A DNA stretch of 64,000 nt from Tranquillimonas sp964472855. GTDB lineage: Bacteria; Pseudomonadota; Alphaproteobacteria; Rhodobacterales; Rhodobacteraceae. The position numbers and the translations under genes were made by a program. The stretch covers positions 1 through 64,000 of the forward strand of contig CAYYMJ010000003.1 in NCBI GenBank assembly GCA_964472855.1, given 5' to 3'. Below, one piece after another: positions 1 through 8,109 of the stretch. The notes under the pieces are model-generated. The model did no database searches. It was not told the origin of the DNA and saw nothing but the letters and a program-made list of their open reading frames with translations. Within the stretch, counting starts at the first letter, position 1. Each line of letters starts with the position of its first letter.

Positions 1-1725
1 AAAGACTATGCCGATCTGCGGTCGGCGCGCTGGTTCGCGCCGGACGATCTGCGGTCGTTCGGGCATCGGTCGCGGGCCATGCAGATGGGGCTGACGCGCG
101 AGGATTGGGAGGGCAAGCCGGTCATTGCCATCCTCAACAGTTGGTCCGACCTGCAGCCCTGTCACATGCATTTCCGCGACCGGGTCGACTTTGTCAAACG
201 CGGCGTGCTGCAGGCCGGCGGGATGCCGGTCGAGATACCGGTGCATTCGCTGGGCGAGCAACTGCTGAAGCCGACATCGATGCTGTATCGCAACATGGTC
301 GCGATGGAGGTCGAAGAGGTGCTGCGCGCCAACCCCGTGGACGGCGCCGTGCTGATGGGTGGCTGTGACAAGTCGACCCCGGCGCTGGTGATGGGGGCGG
401 TGTCCATGGGGCTGCCTGCCATCTATCTGCCCGCCGGCCCGATGCTGCGCGGCAACTACGCCGGCAAGACGCTGGGGTCGGGATCGGACGCGTGGAAATA
501 CTGGGACGACCGGCGCTCGGACAAGATCACGGCCGAGGATTGGGCCGGTGTTGAACAGGGTATCGCCCGTTCGTATGGGCACTGCATGACCATGGGCACC
601 GCCAGCACCATGACCGCCATTGCCGAAGCCTTCGGCCTGTGCCTGCCCGGTGCCTCGTCGATCCCGGCGCCGGACGTGAACCATCAGCGGATGAGCGCCG
701 CCTGCGGGCGCCGGGTCGTCGACATGGTGTGGGAAGGGCTGACGCCGGACCGTATCATCACGCCGGCCAGCACCCGCAACGCGGTCACCGTGGCCATGGC
801 GACGGGCTGTTCCACCAACGCCGTCATTCACCTGATCGCCATGGCCCGGCGTGCCGGAGTGCCGCTGGAGCTGGACGATCTGGACGCCATTGGCCGGACC
901 ACGCCGGTTTTGGCCAACATCCGCCCGTCGGGAACGCGCTATCTGATGGAAGACTTCTTTTATGCCGGCGGGCTGCCGGCGTTGATGAAAGAACTGGGCG
1001 ACAAGCTGGACCTGACGGCGCTGACCGTTACGGGCCGGGCGTTGGGTGACGGGATCGCCGGCGCGCGAACCTTTGACGCCGATGTCATCCGCCCCCTGTC
1101 AAACCCGGTCTATCACGAGGGGTCGCTGGCGGTGCTGAAGGGCAATCTCGCGCCTGACGGGGCAGTGATCAAGCCGGCCGCGATGGACCCGAAGTTCATG
1201 ACCCACCGCGGCCCGGCCTTGGTGGCCGACAGCTATGACGAACTGCAAGCGGTTCTGAACGATCCGGTCGCGCCCATCACCGCCGATCATGTGCTGGTGC
1301 TGCGCAACGCGGGCCCTCAAGGCGGGCCGGGCATGCCGGAGTGGGGCATGATCCCCATGCCGCAACGGCTGTTGAACGAGGGGCATCGCGACATGGTGCG
1401 CCTGTCGGACGCGCGGATGAGCGGCACCAGCTATGGTGCCTGTGTGCTGCACGTCGCGCCCGAGGCCCATGTCGGCGGGCCGCTGGCCCTGATCGAGACC
1501 GGGGACATCATCGTGCTGGACGTGCCGGGCCGCCGGCTGGACGTTGAGTTGTCCGAGGACGAGCTTGCCCGGCGGCGCGCCCTGTGGACCCCGCCGCCGC
1601 CGCGTTACGCGCGTGGCTATGGCTGGATGTTCGCGCACCATATCGAGCAGGCCGACAAGGGCTGTGACTTTGACTTTCTGCGCAGCGAGTTCGGCGCGCC
1701 GGTGCCCGAGCCCGAAATTCACTGA
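1..1725 (+). CDS. IlvD/Edd family sugar-acid dehydratase (L-arabinonate dehydratase-like), 5' end outside window
   Basis: Fe-S dependent dehydratase that removes water from a polyhydroxy acid to give a 2-keto-3-deoxy acid. The frame is open from base 1 and already reads family-typical sequence (LRSARWF...FGHRSRAMQMG) before the first ATG at 79, so the gene begins upstream. Visible family marks are three Fe-S cysteines (SDLQPCH, GGCDKSTPA and YGHCMTMGTAST) and the late serine motif DARMSGTSYG followed by APEAHVGGPLA. The GGCDK and APEA contexts resemble pentonate (arabinonate/xylonate) dehydratases more than the amino-acid enzyme DHAD; this is inference from motif flavour. No neighbouring sugar gene confirms the substrate. 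It ends convergently with the acyl-CoA synthetase, with about 95 bp between the stops. Confidence 0.85.
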   Translation, partial: KDYADLRSARWFAPDDLRSFGHRSRAMQMGLTREDWEGKPVIAILNSWSDLQPCHMHFRDRVDFVKRGVLQAGGMPVEIPVHSLGEQLLKPTSMLYRNMVAMEVEEVLRANPVDGAVLMGGCDKSTPALVMGAVSMGLPAIYLPAGPMLRGNYAGKTLGSGSDAWKYWDDRRSDKITAEDWAGVEQGIARSYGHCMTMGTASTMTAIAEAFGLCLPGASSIPAPDVNHQRMSAACGRRVVDMVWEGLTPDRIITPASTRNAVTVAMATGCSTNAVIHLIAMARRAGVPLELDDLDAIGRTTPVLANIRPSGTRYLMEDFFYAGGLPALMKELGDKLDLTALTVTGRALGDGIAGARTFDADVIRPLSNPVYHEGSLAVLKGNLAPDGAVIKPAAMDPKFMTHRGPALVADSYDELQAVLNDPVAPITADHVLVLRNAGPQGGPGMPEWGMIPMPQRLLNEGHRDMVRLSDARMSGTSYGACVLHVAPEAHVGGPLALIETGDIIVLDVPGRRLDVELSEDELARRRALWTPPPPRYARGYGWMFAHHIEQADKGCDFDFLRSEFGAPVPEPEIH

Positions 1726-1772
1726 GCCCGGGGACAAGAGTGGCGCGCGCGCCGGGCGCGCCGGCGCCCCGC

Positions 1773-1818
1773 GGGGGCGCTGCCCCCGCACCCCCGAAGT
1801 ATTTCTGGAACAATGAAG
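1773..1818 (+). repeat. Intergenic repeat, copy 1 (GGGGCGCTGCCCC ... CCCCCGAAGTATTT)
   Basis: A G/C palindrome (GGGGGC-GCT-GCCCCC) is followed by CCCCCGAAGTATTT and a GAACAATGAAG tail. Closely related copies occur at 51214-51282 and, reversed, at 21128-21190. All three lie between genes, two of them in the gap just after a stop codon. The first part can fold as a hairpin, so a terminator or mRNA-end role is possible. Confidence 0.6.
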
Positions 1819-1821
1819 CGG

Positions 1822-3702
1822 TCAGGCCGCCACGGTCCAGGGCCGGGTGAATTCTGACAGGGCCTCTTTCACCGCGGTTTCATCGGCGCCGTTCAGGGTG
1901 ACCTGCGCGACGAGGCCCAGCTTCTTGTCTTCGGTCACGGCCGTGACCCGGGCCGGGTTTTCGGCCGCTTCGAGCGCCGAGTTATAGACCCGGGTGATCG
2001 CGCGTTTGCGCAGATCGGGCTTGAAGATCTTGCCGACCGCGGTTTTCGGCAACTCGGGAAGGATTTCCAGATGCCTGGGCCGCGCCGCGCGTTCGCGGAC
2101 ATGTTCCTCGGCAAAGGCCAGCAGGGCCGCGTCGTCGACGGTGGCGCCTTCGACCAGTTCGACATAGGCGCAGGGGATTTCACCGGAATAGGCGTCGGGC
2201 TGGCCGATGGCGCCGGCAAAGGCCACGTCGGGGTGGCCGGCAAGCACCTCTTCGATCTCGGCCGGGTCGATATTGTGACCGCCACGGATGATCAGGTCCT
2301 TGGCCCGGCCGGTGATCCACAGGTAGCCGTCGGGATCGAGCCGGCCCAGATCGCCGGTGCGCAGATAGCTGCCGTCGTGGAACAGATCGCGGTTCTTTTC
2401 GGTCTCGGTATAGGTCGATCCGGCCAGGATGCCCGGGCTCGACACGCAGATTTCGCCGATTTCGTCCACCGGGCAGTCCTGCGGTCCGTCGGGGGTTTGG
2501 CGGATGATCCTGACGTCGGAATAGGGGAAGGGGATGCCGATCGAGCCGACCTTCTTTTCGCCGTCGGGCGGGTTGATCGAGACCAGGCAGGTGGCCTCGG
2601 TCAGGCCGTAACCTTCGCAGATGGTGACCCCGGCGGCCTTCTCGAACCGGCGATAAAGCTCGAGCGGCAGCGGGGCCGAGCCGCAGAAGGCGAGTTTCAG
2701 CGACGAGATGTCGGCGTCGACCGGTTTCTGCATCAGCGCCGCCATTGCCGTCGGCACCGTGATCATGAAGGTCACCTTGTAGCGTTCGAGCAGTTTCCAG
2801 AAATTGTCGAACACGCCGTCGCCGCGATAGCCCTGCGGCGTGGGAAACACGATATGCGCCCCCGATCCCAGCGACGCGCCCATGGATACGATGGCGGCGA
2901 AGACATGGAACATCGGCAAGGGGCAGATCTGGACGTCGGATTCCTCGAACAGCAGCGTCGCCCCCAGCCACGCGTTGTAGATGATGCCGGAATACCGGTG
3001 CTGCGCGATCTTGGGCATGCCGGTGGTGCCGCCGGTGTGGAACAGGGCGGCGACACGGTCGGTCCTGGAATCTTCAAATGTCAGGCTGGTGGGCTGGGCC
3101 GCGATCGACCGGCGGAAATCGCTGACCGCGGCGCCGTGGCTGGCCGGCGTCTTGGGCCGGATCAGCGGCACGATCAGCTTTTTGACGCCGGTCAGATAGC
3201 GCAGCAGATCGACCTCGATCACCTGCTTGACGTTGGGGGCCAGCGCCACGGCCGCGGCCGCCTTCTGGGCCACGTCGGTCTTTGGGAAGCTGCGCAGCGT
3301 GACCAGCACGCGGGCGCCGGTTTCGCGCAGAAGTGACGCGATCTGGTCGGCATCCAGCAGCGGGTTGATCGGGTTGACCTTGCCGGCGACCTGCCCGGCG
3401 AGAAAGCACAGCACCGCCTCGGTGCAATTGGGCAGCAGCACGGCCACCGCATCGTCTTCGCCGACCCCGAGCGAGCGAAACAGGTTGGCGGTTTGCGCAA
3501 CTTCGGCCTGAAGCTGGCTCCAACTCAGGGTTTCGGCCTTGTCCTTTGGCCCCGAAAACATCTGGTAGGTCACGGCCGGCCGCGGCCCGAATTTTTCAGC
3601 CGTCTGGCTCAGCATGCCCCAGGTGGTCACGGGGACCGGCCGGTCGGTCCAGGGCATCCGGGACTGGATTTCGTTGCGATCTGCCATCGAGGCGTAGGTC
3701 AT
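1822..3702 (-). CDS. Acyl-CoA synthetase (AMP-dependent ligase, ANL superfamily)
   Basis: Activates a carboxylic acid with ATP to an acyl-AMP and transfers the acyl group to CoA. The 626-residue product carries the family motifs in order: the phosphate-binding loop HTGGTTGMPK near residue 220, the YGLTEAT motif, TGDLGRLDPDGY, the hinge region RAKDLIIRGGHNIDP, and a C-terminal lysine in PKTAVGKI. The ATG is preceded by GGGAG at good spacing. There is no signal peptide. The length and the long N-terminal half resemble bacterial long- or medium-chain or aryl acyl-CoA ligases, but the substrate cannot be read from sequence. It stands alone, convergent with the dehydratase and about 100 bp downstream of the ABC exporter on the same strand. 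Confidence 0.9.
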   Translation of the reverse strand: MTYASMADRNEIQSRMPWTDRPVPVTTWGMLSQTAEKFGPRPAVTYQMFSGPKDKAETLSWSQLQAEVAQTANLFRSLGVGEDDAVAVLLPNCTEAVLCFLAGQVAGKVNPINPLLDADQIASLLRETGARVLVTLRSFPKTDVAQKAAAAVALAPNVKQVIEVDLLRYLTGVKKLIVPLIRPKTPASHGAAVSDFRRSIAAQPTSLTFEDSRTDRVAALFHTGGTTGMPKIAQHRYSGIIYNAWLGATLLFEESDVQICPLPMFHVFAAIVSMGASLGSGAHIVFPTPQGYRGDGVFDNFWKLLERYKVTFMITVPTAMAALMQKPVDADISSLKLAFCGSAPLPLELYRRFEKAAGVTICEGYGLTEATCLVSINPPDGEKKVGSIGIPFPYSDVRIIRQTPDGPQDCPVDEIGEICVSSPGILAGSTYTETEKNRDLFHDGSYLRTGDLGRLDPDGYLWITGRAKDLIIRGGHNIDPAEIEEVLAGHPDVAFAGAIGQPDAYSGEIPCAYVELVEGATVDDAALLAFAEEHVRERAARPRHLEILPELPKTAVGKIFKPDLRKRAITRVYNSALEAAENPARVTAVTEDKKLGLVAQVTLNGADETAVKEALSEFTRPWTVAA

Positions 3703-3805
3703 GAGCTCTCCCTGTCCGCCTTGGGCGGATCATCATTATTGGCGGGAACAGCGTCCCGGCCCAAGGTTCTGTCGAAAAATGATCCGGGGCAAGACGTTTC
3801 GCGGC

Positions 3806-5599
3806 CTATTCCGCCGCGACACCGTCCGTAAACTGCAGCCGGGCCAGCCGGGCATAAAGCCCGCCCTGCCCGACCAGGCTGTCGTGGGTGCCTTCGGCAA
3901 CGATGCGGCCGGCGTCGAACACAAGGATACGGTCGGCGCGCTTTACCGTGGCCAGGCGGTGGGCGACGATCAGGGTCGTGCGGTCGCGGCTGATCCGGTC
4001 GACGGCCTGTTGAACCGCCAGTTCGCTTTCGGCGTCCAGTGCGCTAGTCGCCTCGTCCAGCAGCAGGACCGGCGCGTCGCGCAGGATGGCGCGGGCAATG
4101 GCGATGCGCTGTTTCTGGCCGCCCGACAGCATCACGCCGCGTTCGCCGACATAGGTGTCATAGCCGTCCGGCAGGGCACTGAGAAAGTCATGCGCGGCGG
4201 CGGCGCGGGCGGCCTCTTCCACCTCGGCATCGGTGGCGCCGGTGCGGCCGAAACGGATATTTTCCCGCGCCGAGGCGGCAAAGATGACCGGGTCTTGGGG
4301 AACCAGCGCCATGTGGCGCCGGAAATCCTGACGCTGCATCCGGTCGAGCGCGGTGCCGTCGAGAAACACCGTCCCGCTGTCGGGATCGTAGAACCGCAGC
4401 AGCAACTGGATGATCGTGGTCTTGCCGGCACCCGATGGCCCGACAAGAGCGACGGTTTCGCCGGGATTGACCTGAAAGCTGACACCGCTCAGCGCCGCGG
4501 CCTCGGGGCGCGCGGGATAGTGGAACACGACGTCCTCGAACCGAATCTCGCCCGCGACCCGGGCGGCGGTTGGTTGCGGGTTGGCCGGGTCGCGCACGGC
4601 GTCGTCGGCCTGCAACAGTTCCACCAGCCGCTCGGTGGCGCCGGCGGCGCGCTGCAATTCGCCCCAGATCTCGGACAGGGCGCCGACCGCGCCGGCGACC
4701 ATCACCGCGTAGATGACGAATTGCACCAGTTCGCCGACGCTCATGATGTCGGCGCGGACGTCGTGAAGCCCGATCCACAGCACGCCGACGATGCCCGAGA
4801 AGATCAGGGTGATCACGATGATGGTCATCAGGGCGCGCACGGCGATGCGTGTCATGGCCGATACAAAGCTGCGCTCGGTCACACGGGCAAACTCGGCCCG
4901 GTTGGCCGCCTCGTGGGTATAGGCCTGCACGGTCTGAACCGACAACAGCGCTTCTGACGCGTTGCCCGACGAGGCGGCGATCCAGTCCTGGTTCTCGCGG
5001 CTCAGCCGGCGCAGGCGGCGCCCCAGCACCACGATCGGGACGATGATGGCCGGCACGATCAGCAGGACCAGCCCGGCCAGCTTGGGCGAGGTCACGAACA
5101 GCAGGACCAGCCCCCCGGCCAGCATCAGGACATTGCGCAGCGCCACCGAAACGCTGGAGCCGATCACGCTGAGGATCAGCGTCGTGTCGGTGGTGATGCG
5201 GCTAAGCACTTCGCCGGTCATGATCCGTTCGAAGAAGGCCGGGGACCGGCCGATGACCCGGTCGAACACCGCGATACGGATGTCGGCGACCACCCGCTCG
5301 CCCAGCCGGGTGACCAGATAATAGCGCAAGCCCGTTCCCAGCGCGAGCAGCACCGCAACCCCAAGGGCCGCCAGAAAATACCCGTCGAGAATGTCGGCTG
5401 CGGTCTGTTCGAACCCGTCGACCACGCGGCGCACTGCCAGCGGCAGCGCCAGACTGACGATGGCGGTCAGGACAAGGGCCAGCCCCGCCGCCGCGACCAT
5501 GCCGCGATAGGGCCGCACGAAGGGCCACAGTTCACCCAGCGCGCCGACGCGTTTCGATTTCGCCCGGTCCTCGTCGACCGCAAAGCCTTGGTCAGCCAT
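3806..5599 (-). CDS. ABC exporter, fused permease-ATPase (ABCB/MsbA type)
   Basis: Half-transporter of about 597 residues, expected to dimerise in the inner membrane. The N-terminal half has a six-helix ABC transmembrane domain (roughly residues 40-300), with the coupling sequence RRLRRLSRENQDW that is common in MsbA-like exporters. The C-terminal half is a complete nucleotide-binding domain: Walker A GPSGAGKTT, signature LSGGQKQR, Walker B VLLLDEATSALD and the switch histidine in IVAHRL. The start is placed at MADQGF because upstream codons read as low-complexity arginine/glycine sequence and a G-rich site precedes this ATG. The neighbours (acyl-CoA ligase, tRNA) do not reveal the cargo; lipid or drug export are the usual alternatives. 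Confidence 0.9.
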   Translation of the reverse strand: MADQGFAVDEDRAKSKRVGALGELWPFVRPYRGMVAAAGLALVLTAIVSLALPLAVRRVVDGFEQTAADILDGYFLAALGVAVLLALGTGLRYYLVTRLGERVVADIRIAVFDRVIGRSPAFFERIMTGEVLSRITTDTTLILSVIGSSVSVALRNVLMLAGGLVLLFVTSPKLAGLVLLIVPAIIVPIVVLGRRLRRLSRENQDWIAASSGNASEALLSVQTVQAYTHEAANRAEFARVTERSFVSAMTRIAVRALMTIIVITLIFSGIVGVLWIGLHDVRADIMSVGELVQFVIYAVMVAGAVGALSEIWGELQRAAGATERLVELLQADDAVRDPANPQPTAARVAGEIRFEDVVFHYPARPEAAALSGVSFQVNPGETVALVGPSGAGKTTIIQLLLRFYDPDSGTVFLDGTALDRMQRQDFRRHMALVPQDPVIFAASARENIRFGRTGATDAEVEEAARAAAAHDFLSALPDGYDTYVGERGVMLSGGQKQRIAIARAILRDAPVLLLDEATSALDAESELAVQQAVDRISRDRTTLIVAHRLATVKRADRILVFDAGRIVAEGTHDSLVGQGGLYARLARLQFTDGVAAE

Positions 5600-5728
5600 G
5601 TGCACCCCGTTTCGCCGTGCAGACATAGGTGCGCCCGCACGGCCCCGCAACCGCCACCGCTGCGCGCAGCGGCAAGAACCGATCACGTTTTGGCGGCTTG
5701 CCCGGTCGGGTTTTCAGGATTGCGAGGC

Positions 5729-5802
5729 TGGAGCGGGCGACGGGAATCGAACCCGTATCTCTTGCTTGGAAGGCAAGGGTCTTACCATTACACAACGCCC
5801 GC
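5729..5802 (-). tRNA. tRNA-Gly (anticodon UCC)
   Basis: Read on the minus strand, a seven-base acceptor stem GCGGGCG pairs with CGCCCGC. The D arm is short and typical of glycine tRNAs, the anticodon stem CTTGC/GCAAG closes a loop CTTCCAA with anticodon TCC, and the T arm has GGTTCGATTCC. The terminal CCA is encoded in the DNA. It reads GGA and GGG. Confidence 0.97.
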
Positions 5803-6175
5803 GTTGGTCAATGGTCCGTATTTGATGGGTGTTTGCTGGTCAAGACCGATGTTCCCTGCCTGCCGGGCCGGCGCGCTGGGCCCGCCCGCCCCGTCGCGGT
5901 GACACCTGAAAGTCCGCGCATCCCGGCGCCGGCAGGCGCTGGGGGCCCAGCGTTCGCCCCTGCAACAGCCGCGCGGTGGCTGGCCGCCTTGGCGAATTCA
6001 CGCATGTCGGGCGCCCGGCTTCGGGCACCGGCCCGCCCCGGAGCCCGGCGCCTGCCAGCGGCAATCACCGAATGCACGTTCTGGCCTTTACAGTCAGCGG
6101 ATGAGGGGAATTAACTGCCGCCATGTCGGCACGCAGGTCAGACTGCTTTGAGCCCACAAAAAAAGAGATCGTGTC
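5803..6175. other. Gene-free interval upstream of the cytochrome c gene
   Basis: About 370 bp of very GC-rich sequence between tRNA-Gly and the cytochrome gene. No frame here shows a start with a ribosome site or recognisable protein sequence. Imperfect inverted G/C blocks (around 5930-5950 and 6045-6060) could form weak stems. The promoter of the cytochrome gene must lie near its 3' end. Confidence 0.5.
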
Positions 6176-6640
6176 ATGAACAGACTTGGCTGGATGATCG
6201 GCGCCGTCCTTGTCGCCGGTGTTGCCGCGTTCGCCTGGCAGGCAACGCGACCGACCGCGCCGGCTGCCGGGGCGATGGTTCACCCCGACCTGGCATCGCT
6301 GGACCGCCTGGCGCCGGGCGCGGCCATCGTGCAGGTCACGCTTCCGGCGCAATTGTCGCCCGAGGCCCTGATCGGCAAACGTGGCTTTGATGCCATTTGT
6401 GCCGCCTGCCACGGCGCCAACGGGGCCGGGCAGAACGGTGTCGGACCGCCTTTGATTCATCGGACCTACGAGCCCAGCCATCACGGCGACATGTCGTTTT
6501 ATCTGGCCACCAAAAACGGCGTGCGTTCGCATCACTGGCCCTTCGGCAACATGCCTCCTGTTCAGGGCCTGACCCGGGCCGACGTGCAGTTGATCGTCGA
6601 ATATGTGCGGGAATTGCAGCGGGCGAACGAGATCTACTGA
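6176..6640 (+). CDS. Membrane-anchored class I c-type cytochrome
   Basis: Small periplasmic electron carrier of 154 residues. Residues 5-23 form one hydrophobic segment that is either a signal peptide or an uncleaved anchor; the absence of a clear cleavage box favours an anchor. A single haem site CAACH lies near residue 79, and the likely axial methionine is in GNMPPV near residue 123. The C-terminal helix ends in VEYVRELQRANEIY, as in small cytochrome c domains. It is followed about 180 bp downstream by an unrelated HD-domain gene, so it is probably monocistronic. The redox partner is unknown. Confidence 0.85.
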   Translation: MNRLGWMIGAVLVAGVAAFAWQATRPTAPAAGAMVHPDLASLDRLAPGAAIVQVTLPAQLSPEALIGKRGFDAICAACHGANGAGQNGVGPPLIHRTYEPSHHGDMSFYLATKNGVRSHHWPFGNMPPVQGLTRADVQLIVEYVRELQRANEIY

Positions 6641-6816
6641 CGGCGCGGCCAAGGCTTGACAGCCGGCGTCCCCTGACCACCGCGATGGCACGCTGTGCGC
6701 AGCCACGCCTCGGCCCGCCATGCCCGCACGACCGGGACCGATCCGAAAATCCTTGATGCCGCGGCAGAGGTCGGCTTATCCCGGGTCGACAGCATCGGCA
6801 GCGGCGGAGCGGGCTC

Positions 6817-7437
6817 GTGGACAGCGTGAAATTCACCCGGATGAAAGACGGCGACCGCGAAGACTATGTCTTCCTTGAACATCTGGAAAAGGACTATTGC
6901 GCCGGCACCGCCGACCGGCTGCTGGATGCGATGCAGTCGCTGGACAAAAGCTTGTCGGGCTATCAGGTGACGCGGCTGGGGCATTCGCTGCAATCGGCCA
7001 CGCGGGCATGGCGCGACGGCGCCGACATCGACTGGGTTGTCGGCGCGCTCTTGCATGACATCGGCGACATCTATGCACCCATGAACCACGACGAATATGC
7101 CGCCGCGATCGTCAGGCCGTTCCTGCGCGAACAGGTCGCGTGGTGCGTGCAGACCCACGGCGATTTCCAGCTGGTGTATTTCGCGCGCCATGTCGGGGCC
7201 AATCCCGACAAGCGCGACGCCTATCGCGGGCACGCCTATTTCGACGACTGTGCCGCGTTTTGCGAACGCTGGGACCAATCCAGTTTCGACCCCGCCTATC
7301 CCGGTTTGCCGCTGGACTTCTTTGCCGGCATGGTGCGCGAGGTGTTCGACCGCGCGCCCTATGATCCCGCCGTGATCCGCCCGGGTGTTCGCGTTGCCCT
7401 GACCGACAGCGAGACGGCGCGCCAGCGCGGGGGCTGA
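6817..7437 (+). CDS. HD-domain protein, resembling the mixed-valent diiron oxygenases (PhnZ/TmpB-like)
   Basis: A 206-residue all-helical HD protein. A GTG start at 6817 is chosen because GGAG lies about 8 bases upstream; an ATG at 6841 is the alternative. Candidate metal ligands run H56, H80-D81 (LLHDIGD), H91, H114 (THGDF) and an aspartate around 153-158. This six-ligand order is that of the two-metal HD oxygenases rather than simple phosphohydrolases. The segment VTRLGHSLQSA is strikingly like the VT/S-x-x-x-H-x-LQ-A stretch of the phosphonate oxygenases. The substrate is unknown: no phosphonate gene is adjacent. A phosphohydrolase role cannot be excluded. Confidence 0.7.
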   Translation: MDSVKFTRMKDGDREDYVFLEHLEKDYCAGTADRLLDAMQSLDKSLSGYQVTRLGHSLQSATRAWRDGADIDWVVGALLHDIGDIYAPMNHDEYAAAIVRPFLREQVAWCVQTHGDFQLVYFARHVGANPDKRDAYRGHAYFDDCAAFCERWDQSSFDPAYPGLPLDFFAGMVREVFDRAPYDPAVIRPGVRVALTDSETARQRGG

Positions 7438-7494
7438 ACGCGCCGAGCGGTGGACGCGCCTCATCACCCACGAGATCCGGGAAGGCCGCCTTAG

Positions 7495-7602
7495 ATGACC
7501 GAGAGGCACTGGCACGCGCCTGCGCAGGGCCGCGGTGCGGCGATGCAACGCTCACTCGATGCGCTTTATCTGGCGATCCCGCCCGCGACCGCCGGTTCGC
7601 GA
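7495..7602 (+). CDS. Possible gene start, cut by the assembly gap
   Basis: An ATG at 7495, preceded by GGGAAGG about 12 bases upstream, opens a frame of 36 codons that runs without a stop into the N gap. The readable end (QRSLDALYLAIPPATAGSR) looks like ordinary protein, but the fragment is too short to identify. It could equally be chance open sequence. Confidence 0.3.
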
Positions 7603-7702
7603 NNNNNNNNNNNNNNNNNNNNNNNNNNNNNNNNNNNNNNNNNNNNNNNNNNNNNNNNNNNNNNNNNNNNNNNNNNNNNNNNNNNNNNNNNNNNNNNNNN
7701 NN
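7603..7702. other. Assembly gap (100 N)
   Basis: A run of exactly 100 undetermined bases. Its two flanks do not overlap, so unlike the gap at 23517 this one may hide real sequence. Confidence 0.99.
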
Positions 7703-7863
7703 CGGCGCGTCCGCGCCGCTATTCGCGCCTGCCTCTGGCGGGCGTCACTGCGGGGCCAGCGGGGGGGGGGCGCAAGTTTTGCGGAGTTTCCCTCGACCGG
7801 CCAGCAATGTGCCAAACCGCAGCGGCGGCGCGTCCGCGCCTGCCTCTGGCCTGCCCAGAGGCC
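7703..7863. other. Repeat-bearing, non-coding flank of the gap
   Basis: The block CGGCGCGTCCGCGCC immediately after the gap recurs at 7826-7840, and GCGCCTGCCTCTGGC at 7725-7739 recurs at 7836-7850, so the flank contains an imperfect direct repeat about 110 bp apart. A run of ten G lies at 7761-7770. No gene is visible. Repeats of this kind commonly end contigs and may explain the gap. Confidence 0.6.
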
Positions 7864-8109
7864 CTACCCGCCTGCCAGTCTGCGCATGACGAAAACCTCG
7901 GCACCGTCGGGCAGGGTTCTGGACCAGTCGTCGCGATAGACGGTGCCGTCGATCACGACGGCCACGCCTTCGTCAAACGGCTCTTGCAGCCCCGGATGGG
8001 CCTCGACCAGCTTGCGCAAAAGCTCGCGGATGTCCCTGGCCTCGACCTGCACCCGCGGCTGGTTGCCGGCCAGCGGGATCAGCGCCCCCCAAAGCCCGAC
8101 CTCGACCAT
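7864..8109 (-). CDS. MoaD/ThiS-like ubiquitin-fold sulfur carrier
   Basis: An 81-residue protein with the beta-grasp pattern of MoaD. It starts VEVGLWGALIPLAG, has a central helix around REllRKLVEAHPGL, and ends in exactly Gly-Gly (RRLAGG), the adenylated and thiocarboxylated terminus of this family. Its start overlaps the stop of the molybdenum hydroxylase large subunit by ATGA, so it is translationally coupled as the last gene of the operon. The partnership suggests a dedicated carrier for molybdopterin dithiolene assembly or for cofactor sulfuration. A role as an unrelated sulfur donor is possible. No cognate MoaE or E1-like enzyme is in the window. Confidence 0.75.
   Translation of the reverse strand: MVEVGLWGALIPLAGNQPRVQVEARDIRELLRKLVEAHPGLQEPFDEGVAVVIDGTVYRDDWSRTLPDGAEVFVMRRLAGG

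Noticed and set aside
5803..6175. Small minus-strand frame before the cytochrome gene
   Set aside because: No ribosome site, arginine/alanine-rich composition typical of random GC-rich sequence, and no recognisable motif.
7603..7702. Collapsing the first N gap as an artefact like the second
   Set aside because: The flanking sequences share no duplication, so there is no evidence that the contigs overlap.
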